From assembly GCA_900547125.1 (NCBI GenBank), contig URFU01000024.1, forward strand, positions 1 to 21,002: a stretch of 21,002 nucleotides of DNA, in the 5' to 3' direction. Below the pieces are notes generated by a model. The model was not told where the DNA came from and did not search any database. It was given only the letters and a program-made list of their open reading frames with translations. Source of the stretch: an uncultured Collinsella sp. Lineage in GTDB: Bacteria; Actinomycetota; Coriobacteriia; Coriobacteriales; Coriobacteriaceae. The position numbers were made by a program, and so were the translations under genes. Of this stretch, positions 15,381-21,002 are shown one piece after another. Each line of letters opens with the position of its first letter. The first letter of the stretch is position 1.

Positions 15381-15638
15381 TTACGCGTTCGCGAGCGGGC
15401 GTACGCTGACCCTGTGCTTGATACCCTTGTGGAACTCAACGGTACCGTCGACCAGCGCGAACAGCGTGTCGTCCTTGCCACGGCCAACGTTCTCACCCGG
15501 GTGGATGTGCGTGCCGTGCTGACGGACGAGAATCGTGCCCGTGGTTACCGTCTGGCCGGCATAGCGCTTCGTGCCAAGGCGCTGACCGCGGGAGTCACGG
15601 CCATTACGGGAGGAACCGAGTCCTTTTTTGTGTGCCAT
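15381..15638 (-). CDS. rpmA: Large ribosomal subunit protein bL27
   Basis: L27 reaches the peptidyl-transferase centre of the 50S subunit. The 85-residue product is the full family length: MAHKKGLGSSRNGRDS, RLGTKRYAGQTVTTGTILVRQHG, HPGENVGRGKDDTLFALVDG and a basic end. It begins directly with AHKKG, with no cleavable N-terminal extension of the kind found in Firmicutes that have the Prp protease; no prp gene lies between rplU and rpmA. ATG start with AGG eight bases upstream; stop TAA. It follows rplU after 33 bases. Confidence 0.97.
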   Translation of the reverse strand: MAHKKGLGSSRNGRDSRGQRLGTKRYAGQTVTTGTILVRQHGTHIHPGENVGRGKDDTLFALVDGTVEFHKGIKHRVSVRPLANA

Positions 15639-15671
15639 TGTGTATACCTACTCTTTCGTTACGAGTGTAAT

Positions 15672-16046
15672 CTACTCGGCGACGGGAGCCTCGGCAACAG
15701 CCTCAGCCTCTGCCTTGACAGCCTTCTTGGCGCGGGAGGTAGCCTGAACCTTCACGATCTTCAGCTTGGTGAGCTGCTGACGATGACCCTTCAGACGACG
15801 ATAGCGCTTGCGCTTGTGGAACTTGAAGACCAGCTGCTTCTCGCCCTTGAACTGCTCAACGATCTGAGCGGTAACCTTGGCCTTGGCCAGCTTGTCGGGA
15901 TCGGTGACGATCTTCTTACCATCGTTGAGGAAGATAACCGGCAGGGTGATCTTGTCGCCCTCATTGCCCTCGATCTTCTCGACGGTGATGACATCGTCGG
16001 TGGCGACCTTGTACTGCTTGCCGCCCGTGTTAACGATTGCGTACAT
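15672..16046 (-). CDS. rplU: Large ribosomal subunit protein bL21
   Basis: 50S protein binding 23S rRNA with L20. The ATG at 16044-16046 gives the family start MYAIVNTGGKQYKV; an upstream ATG at 16067 would add seven unrelated residues. AAGGG precedes it at a slightly long distance. The 124 residues comprise the usual 103-residue core (ending with the HRQQLTKLKI region) plus a Lys/Ala/Glu-rich tail (KKAVKAEAEAVAEAPVAE). Stop TAG. First gene after a good promoter. Confidence 0.96.
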   Translation of the reverse strand: MYAIVNTGGKQYKVATDDVITVEKIEGNEGDKITLPVIFLNDGKKIVTDPDKLAKAKVTAQIVEQFKGEKQLVFKFHKRKRYRRLKGHRQQLTKLKIVKVQATSRAKKAVKAEAEAVAEAPVAE

Positions 16047-16088
16047 GTTTACTTGCCCTTCATGCATCAGTTAGTGCAACAGCCGAAT

Positions 16089-16117
16089 ATAGTAGCAGGC
16101 GATAATACCCCCGTCAA
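16089..16117 (-). promoter_or_regulatory. Promoter of rplU-rpmA
   Basis: Minus strand: TTGACG (16112-16117), 17-base spacer, TACTAT (16089-16094). The -35 overlaps the stop codon of the upstream radical SAM-associated gene. The expected transcript starts near 16082, about 35 bases before the rplU ATG. Confidence 0.65.
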
Positions 16118-16926
16118 CGAGTATATGGAGCAAATCCACAAGTTCGCACAGGTATGGGGCTGACGAGTCGGCCCTCGTCGTCCTCGCATGCTTGATTCTG
16201 ACGCTCGACATCGTAGGAGCAGATGGTCACGAGGTCTTGCATACCGGTGGAAACAATAGGTGCATCGACGCCCGGGGTCAAGCCCTGCAACAAAACATCA
16301 GCTGCGGAAAGCAAAATTTCCGGACGCATGGAGCCCTCATTATCGGCATGGGTGTCGAGCATGAGCACCAGATGGTCCGGGCGCTCCCCTACCTTAAGCT
16401 CATAGCCCACCAGTGTGTGGTCAAGGTCCAGGCGTTTGCTCTTTTTGCCGCGTGCGTAGTCGATGCCGTGGCCCGCGCGCAGCGTATCGATAGCGCGACG
16501 CACCTCGTCGGCGTCCACCGGTGCCTCAGGGTCAAGATGCAGATCGATACGATACGACAGACGCGTGAGTTGCGCCGTCAGCGCCGGCGTGCGCACGTCG
16601 ATGTATGCCGCCTCGATGGGGGCCAGATCGGCCGGAGATGCCGCCGCCAAACGTTCAAACGCCTCATCGAGCGCAACGAACTCAGTCATAAACAAGTCAT
16701 ACCACTCGCAAGTCGACGACGTTCCCACCGGCAGCGCCGACGAAAAGCCCACACGCATATGCGGAGAGAAGCCCTGCGTCACGGCATAGGGCAGCCCCGC
16801 GCGACGCACGATGCGCTCAATGGTATGAATCACCTCGAGATGGCCCAGGTACTTAAGGCGGTCGCGCTTGCCATAGCGAACGCGAAGCCTAAAGAGCGAG
16901 GGGTTGTCGGTCAGGCGCTCTCTCAT
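16114..16926 (-). CDS. TIGR03936-type radical SAM-associated protein (DUF2344)
   Basis: Partner protein of unknown biochemical role that almost always accompanies the TIGR03960 radical SAM protein. The 270 residues open with LRVRYGKRDRLKYLGHLEV and continue with RRAGLPYAVTQGFSPHMRVGFSSALPVGTSS, characteristic of the family. No membrane segment or signal is seen. The ATG overlaps the radical SAM stop (ATGA), implying coupled translation. Stop TGA lies within the rplU promoter. In many clostridia an RNase G gene sits between this gene and rplU; here none does. Function is unknown, family assignment good. Confidence 0.85.
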   Translation of the reverse strand: MRERLTDNPSLFRLRVRYGKRDRLKYLGHLEVIHTIERIVRRAGLPYAVTQGFSPHMRVGFSSALPVGTSSTCEWYDLFMTEFVALDEAFERLAAASPADLAPIEAAYIDVRTPALTAQLTRLSYRIDLHLDPEAPVDADEVRRAIDTLRAGHGIDYARGKKSKRLDLDHTLVGYELKVGERPDHLVLMLDTHADNEGSMRPEILLSAADVLLQGLTPGVDAPIVSTGMQDLVTICSYDVERQNQACEDDEGRLVSPIPVRTCGFAPYTR

Positions 16927-18800
16927 GCGCGATCACCCACCAATACGTTCTTGGCATGAAGCGTGGGGCAGATTCCGCAGCCGGTGCACGAGGTACGGGT
17001 ACAGTCGGGCGTCGTGACGCCCTCCAACGAGCGGCGGTATTCGCGCTCGAGGAAGCCGCGCGAGCAGCCGGGGCTCACGTGCTCCCCGGGCAGGCGCCAG
17101 TCCAGATCGTAGGGCAGGTGCACGAGCTCGTTGAGATCGATGCCGTTTTTGGCCGCAGCCGACTTCCAGTTGTCGAGCGAAAAATGCTCCACCCAGGCGT
17201 CAAAACGCGAACCGGCACGCCAGGCATCGATGATGACAGGCGTCATGTCACGGCCGGCGCGGGACAGCGCGGCCTCGACGAGCGAGGTCTCGGCATCGTG
17301 GTAGTGAACGCGGACCGCACGGTTACGAACGCTCGTAATGAGCAGCTTTTGGCGACGCTTGACGTCATCGTAATCGAGCTGCGGGCACCATTGGAACGGC
17401 GTGGCGGCCTTGGGGATAAACACCGACACCGAGATGGACACCGAGATGGAGCCGCGACGCGCCTTGGGAACCACGGAGCGGCCGAGCTCGAGCACATGGT
17501 CGGCCAGGTTGGCGATGGCCACGATATCCTCGTCGCGCTCGCCGGGAAGGCCCATCATAAAGTAGAGCTTCATGCGGTTCCAACCAGCCTCGAAGGCCGC
17601 CTTGGCCGCACGGTCCAAGTCCTCCTCGGTCACATTCTTGTTGATGATGTCGCGCATGCGCTGACTGCCGGCTTCGGGGGCAAACGTCAGGCCGCCCTTC
17701 TTTTCGCCGGCGACCGACTCGGCCATATCCACGCCAAACGAATCCAGGCGCTGCGAGGGAATGGACACGCGAATGCCCGTATCTTCCAGACGGCGGTTAA
17801 GGCGACCGAGCACATCGCGGATGCAGGAGTGATCGGTGGTCGAAAGCGAGGTAAGCGACACCTCGTCATAGCCGGTCTTTTCCAGGCCCTGGATCACCGA
17901 GGACACAATCTGGTCGGCCGAGCGCTCGCGCACCGGGCGATAGGTCATGCCGGCCTGGCAAAAACGGCAGCCGCGGGCACAACCGCGCAGGATCTCGATA
18001 GACAGGCGGTCGTGGACCAGCTGCGCATAGGGCACGCACGACTGCGACAGCGGATTCGTGGCGCCGAAATCCTCGACGACGCGCTTGTAGACCACGGTCG
18101 GCGCATCCTTGCCCTCACGCGGCACGGTGTAGCCATGCGGCGAGCAGGGCTCGTCGTGACGAACCTCATAGAGCGACGGCACGTAGTTGCCGGAAATGGA
18201 TGCAAGCTGCTCAACAATCTGCGCGCGCGGGACTCCTTCGTCACGCAGGCGGCGATGCAGCTGACAGGTCTCGAGCAGCGATTCCTCGCCCTCACCGATG
18301 AGGATGACATCGAAGAAGGCCGCGTACGGCTCGGGGTTGTACACCGAGGGGCCGCCGGCGATGATGATGGGGTCGTCTTCGCCTCGGTCGGCCGCTAACA
18401 GCGGAATGCCAGCGAGGTCGAGTGCCTCGAGGAAGTTCGTCACCGCCATCTCGTGCGGCACATGCAGACCGACGATATCAAACGAAGCGACCGGCGCTGC
18501 ACCCTCGAGCGACAGCAGCGGAATACCCGCCTCGCGCATGGCGTCACCCATATCGGGCCACGGCACATAGCCACGCTCACAGGAGATGCCCTCGGCCTGG
18601 TTAAGGATGTAGTAGAGGATGGCGATGCCCTGGTTGGGCAGACCAACCTCGTACACATCCGGGTAGATCAGGCAGCAACGGTAGTCGGCATCGGCTTTGG
18701 AAAGCGTGCCCCACTCGTGATCGATATAGCGACTCGGCTTCTCGACCTTGGCGAGCAACGGCTCAATTAAATGAAAACAATCTTGGTATGCAACGCGCAA
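16923..18800 (-). CDS. TIGR03960-type B12-binding-like radical SAM protein
   Basis: Predicted iron-sulfur SAM-radical enzyme with unknown substrate. The 625 residues show an N-terminal cobalamin-binding-like Rossmann region (YPDVYEVGLPNQGIAILYYIL, FDIVGLHVPHEMAVTN, IIAGGPSVYNPEPYA, IGEGEE), then the radical SAM barrel with CARGCRFCQAG, Cys274, Cys278 and Cys281 being the cluster ligands. Next come LTFAPEAGSQRMRDIINKN and MKLYFMMGLPGE. The C-terminus is a second Cys-rich knot (CTRTSCTGCGICPTL) that may bind another cluster. Start TTG at 18798-18800 with AGGGG seven bases upstream. It starts 10 bases after the DUF697-like gene and overlaps the next gene by ATGA. The gene order rodA ... TIGR03960, TIGR03936, rplU is widely kept, hinting at a ribosome or RNA role. 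Confidence 0.9.
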   Translation of the reverse strand: MRVAYQDCFHLIEPLLAKVEKPSRYIDHEWGTLSKADADYRCCLIYPDVYEVGLPNQGIAILYYILNQAEGISCERGYVPWPDMGDAMREAGIPLLSLEGAAPVASFDIVGLHVPHEMAVTNFLEALDLAGIPLLAADRGEDDPIIIAGGPSVYNPEPYAAFFDVILIGEGEESLLETCQLHRRLRDEGVPRAQIVEQLASISGNYVPSLYEVRHDEPCSPHGYTVPREGKDAPTVVYKRVVEDFGATNPLSQSCVPYAQLVHDRLSIEILRGCARGCRFCQAGMTYRPVRERSADQIVSSVIQGLEKTGYDEVSLTSLSTTDHSCIRDVLGRLNRRLEDTGIRVSIPSQRLDSFGVDMAESVAGEKKGGLTFAPEAGSQRMRDIINKNVTEEDLDRAAKAAFEAGWNRMKLYFMMGLPGERDEDIVAIANLADHVLELGRSVVPKARRGSISVSISVSVFIPKAATPFQWCPQLDYDDVKRRQKLLITSVRNRAVRVHYHDAETSLVEAALSRAGRDMTPVIIDAWRAGSRFDAWVEHFSLDNWKSAAAKNGIDLNELVHLPYDLDWRLPGEHVSPGCSRGFLEREYRRSLEGVTTPDCTRTSCTGCGICPTLHAKNVLVGDRA

Positions 18801-18810
18801 CGGAAAACCC

Positions 18811-19740
18811 CTAAGCAGCGAGATCTGATGCGTCCTGATAGGACGCCATAGGACGGGTAGCGCCCGCGACCGTGGTCACCAGATCGCGAACGCGGGAGAA
18901 CGTGGCAGTGACCACCTCGTTGGCACGGCTGTAGTCGACATCGCGCTCGTAGAGCGAAACGAGCGCACGGCCCATGCCATAGGTGCCCGCGGCAGCAGTG
19001 AGCGCCTTGACGGCAAACCCAATATGCGGCGTCTGCTTGACGAGCGCGCGGGTGACCGCGCGGATCACAAGACCGCCGGCAAGCACGCCCGCGACCTCGT
19101 AGCCGCGCTCGGGCTTAATGCCGCGTCCAAAGACGGCAGCGAGCTCAAAGAGCATGCCCACCTGCGCCAGCGCCATAACGGGATAATCGGCGCCCGGCAA
19201 AAACACCAGTGCACCGGTCGCCATATTGGTGAGCGCGCACGAGGTGATGATACGATTGGCGGCCGCGATGCGCATGAAGGCAAAGTTCGCCGCAAAAGCC
19301 GTTTCCTTGTCGGTGCGATCGAGAATCCAGCGAGCAAGCGTCTCGAGCAGATACGTCTTATCGGTTGCCGCCACCGCGCCGAGCATGGGCGTGGACTCCT
19401 CGATAAACGGCACCTCCACAGCAGACTCGGCAAGCACGCACACGGGCGCGCCGGCGATCACGAGCTCCTGCACGGCACTCTCCAGGCGGTCGGAACCACA
19501 CGAGAGCACCAGCACCACAACGGTATCGGTCTTTGGAGCAATTCGCTCCTCCCCCAGACGCTCGACGCGCACAATACCCGAGGTCGTCTGCGGCACAAAG
19601 GCGTCACGCACCGTCTCGGCCAGAAAGCGCGAGGCGGACGAATCCAGATAGACCGAGACGCGCACCGGCGTATCGGAATCCTTCTTAACGGACGCGCCCA
19701 TCTTAAAAGCGCGGGTCAGCTTATCTACGGGAATTTTCAT
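18811..19740 (-). CDS. DUF697-like protein of unknown function
   Basis: 309 residues, function unknown. Residues about 25-150 look like an alpha/beta Rossmann-type domain (VRVSVYLDSSASRFLAETV, TDTVVVLVLSCGSDRLESAVQEL, APVCVLAES). Residues about 165-290 resemble the DUF697/YcjF helical domain: ANRIITSCALTNMATGALVFLPGADY, ALAQVGMLFELAAVFG, then a hydrophobic stretch GYEVAGVLAGGLVIRAVTRAL and GTYGMGRALVSLYE. The second half has two or more weak membrane-associated helices. No P-loop is present, so it is not a GTPase itself. ATG start with GGAGGGG six bases upstream, 18 bases after rodA; stop TAG. Its position between rodA and the radical SAM gene suggests a link to cell envelope or division, which is inference only. 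Confidence 0.65.
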   Translation of the reverse strand: MKIPVDKLTRAFKMGASVKKDSDTPVRVSVYLDSSASRFLAETVRDAFVPQTTSGIVRVERLGEERIAPKTDTVVVLVLSCGSDRLESAVQELVIAGAPVCVLAESAVEVPFIEESTPMLGAVAATDKTYLLETLARWILDRTDKETAFAANFAFMRIAAANRIITSCALTNMATGALVFLPGADYPVMALAQVGMLFELAAVFGRGIKPERGYEVAGVLAGGLVIRAVTRALVKQTPHIGFAVKALTAAAGTYGMGRALVSLYERDVDYSRANEVVTATFSRVRDLVTTVAGATRPMASYQDASDLAA

Positions 19741-19758
19741 AGCAAACCCCTCCAGCGG

Positions 19759-20985
19759 TTACGCGGCGCCCGAACGATGCCGCCATATGGATTGTACGAT
19801 ACCCACCGTCAGCAGCTGAATCATCATCGAAGACGAACCGAAGCTAATAAACGGTAGCGGAATACCGGTGATCGGCATCATGCCGATGCACATGCCGATG
19901 TTCTCGAAGGTCTGGAACGCCCACATGCCAACGATGCCCACGCACGACAGGCGCAGGAACAGCGACTCACACTTAAAGGCGACGCGAATCGTCGAAAAGA
20001 TCAGCAGCACGTAGAGACACAGGAGCAAAAAAGAACCGCAAAAGCCAAAGGTCTCGGACAGGAAGGCGAAGACGAAGTCGGTGTGGAACTCAGGCAGAAA
20101 GCCGCCGGCCGACTGCGTCGCATGACCCAAACCCTTACCAAAGAAGCCGCCCGAGCCAACGGCGATAAGCGACTGCTGCAGGTTGTAGGCATCGTCCGAA
20201 TCGGCATTATCGGGGTCGATAAAGACCGTCAGACGGTTCATCTGATACTGCTTGATGAGCACATCGTGGCCGAGCAACGAATCAAAAACCGAATCGAGCG
20301 CCAGAACGAGGGCCACCAGGCCCACGAGCAGGGCCAGGGTCGACAGCACCCATTCGCGGCGTGCGCCGCTCATACAAATGACGATGGCGCCCGAAACCAA
20401 CACAACCAGGCCCGAGCCCAGGTCGCCCATGGCAACGACGGCCAAAAACGGAATGGACAGCATGCCGCAGAGCTTGACGTAGTCGCGAACGGTATCGATG
20501 CGACCGTTATACTGCGAGCCAAGCGTAGCAATAAAGAAGATGGTGATGAGCTTGGCAAGCTCAACCGGCTGGAACGTCAAACCGATACCGGGAATCTTGA
20601 TCCAGCCCGTCATGCCCAGACCGCCCGTATAGGACAGGCCCGGAATCTTGGGCGAGAAGATCACGATCAGGTCGATGACGAGCAACGCCGTCGAGAAATT
20701 GGAAATACCGCGCAGGTCGGTACGCCAGACCAACACCGCCAGCACCGCTCCGATGCCGATTCCCAGCAGATGGCGTGAGAACGAAGCATCGGCCTTAAAC
20801 TGCGAAGCCGACCAGATGATGATGGCACCATAGGCAACGAGTGCCAAGGTTGCCAGCAGCACACCGATATGCACCTTTTGGCGAAACGTGCCGCGCGAGG
20901 CCGAAAGTTGCTTGTTGACGCGGTCCAGGCTGCTGCGAGAGCCGGTCTTGGTTGAACGGAACAGATCCGCCGGAGAAAAATCCAT
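19759..20985 (-). CDS. rodA: Peptidoglycan glycosyltransferase RodA (SEDS family)
   Basis: Polymerises lipid II into glycan strands during cell elongation, with a partner class B PBP. The 408-residue product has about ten membrane segments; the first starts near residue 38 after a basic cytoplasmic tail. Family signs: GWIKIPGIGLTFQPVELAKL, MGDLGSGLVVL, a large outer loop with LGHATQSAGGFLPEFHTDFVFA in which Asp303 matches the essential Asp of E. coli RodA (Asp262), then FLSETFGFCG and GIPLPFISFGSSSM. ATG start with AGGAGG five bases upstream at the window edge; stop TAA. FtsW is the alternative, but its divisome neighbours are absent and the FQPVE and DNADS-type loop suit RodA. Confidence 0.9.
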   Translation of the reverse strand: MDFSPADLFRSTKTGSRSSLDRVNKQLSASRGTFRQKVHIGVLLATLALVAYGAIIIWSASQFKADASFSRHLLGIGIGAVLAVLVWRTDLRGISNFSTALLVIDLIVIFSPKIPGLSYTGGLGMTGWIKIPGIGLTFQPVELAKLITIFFIATLGSQYNGRIDTVRDYVKLCGMLSIPFLAVVAMGDLGSGLVVLVSGAIVICMSGARREWVLSTLALLVGLVALVLALDSVFDSLLGHDVLIKQYQMNRLTVFIDPDNADSDDAYNLQQSLIAVGSGGFFGKGLGHATQSAGGFLPEFHTDFVFAFLSETFGFCGSFLLLCLYVLLIFSTIRVAFKCESLFLRLSCVGIVGMWAFQTFENIGMCIGMMPITGIPLPFISFGSSSMMIQLLTVGIVQSIWRHRSGAA

Positions 20986-21002
20986 CGCAACCTCCTATCG
21001 AA

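Noticed and set aside
1..21002. Full reassignment of TAG to an amino acid across the genome
   Set aside because: Eight genes end at TAG at the right family length, and read-through would run into terminators or out-of-frame neighbours. rsfS uses TAG twice in tandem.

Overview
The window looks like a chromosomal backbone segment from a high-GC Gram-positive gut bacterium of the class Coriobacteriia, most likely Collinsella or a close relative. This is inferred from GC-rich codon use, strong GGAGG-type ribosome sites, the protein character and the gene order, not from a database match. No rRNA, tRNA, mobile element, CRISPR array or phage gene is visible. All genes but one (dinB) lie on the minus strand, so the layout below runs from the right edge leftwards.

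Right block (20985 to 16114): rodA, a DUF697-like protein, a TIGR03960-type radical SAM protein and its TIGR03936-type partner, tightly spaced or overlapping. Next come rplU-rpmA with their own promoter (16089-16117), an intrinsic terminator/attenuator (15311-15355), then obgE-nadD-yqeK-rsfS, ending at a strong hairpin terminator (11927-11972). Together these cover cell-wall elongation, ribosomal proteins, ribosome assembly GTPase, NAD synthesis, Ap4A hydrolysis and ribosome silencing. dinB (DNA polymerase IV) is inserted on the plus strand between this block and the next. Then rpsP-khpA-rimM-trmD-lepB form a ribosome/tRNA-modification/secretion operon, followed by glyQ-glyS-ppsR. A 298-base regulatory gap with an array of GGTAAA boxes precedes ppdK. 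PpsR is the dedicated kinase/phosphatase of PPDK, so the enzyme and its regulator are neighbours. ppdK ends at an intrinsic terminator and is followed by a secreted protein of unknown function that runs off the left edge.

The most striking feature is glyS. The full-length, otherwise well-conserved frame of this essential tRNA synthetase subunit (699 codons) is interrupted by three codons, all TAG (codons 249, 259 and 660), with no frameshift. The secreted gene at the left edge also has a TAG followed by an open, coding-like frame to the window edge. Yet TAG is the normal terminator of eight other genes here, once as tandem TAG-TAG, so simple genome-wide reassignment of TAG is not supported. 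Amber suppression, very recent inactivation and sequence error all remain open.
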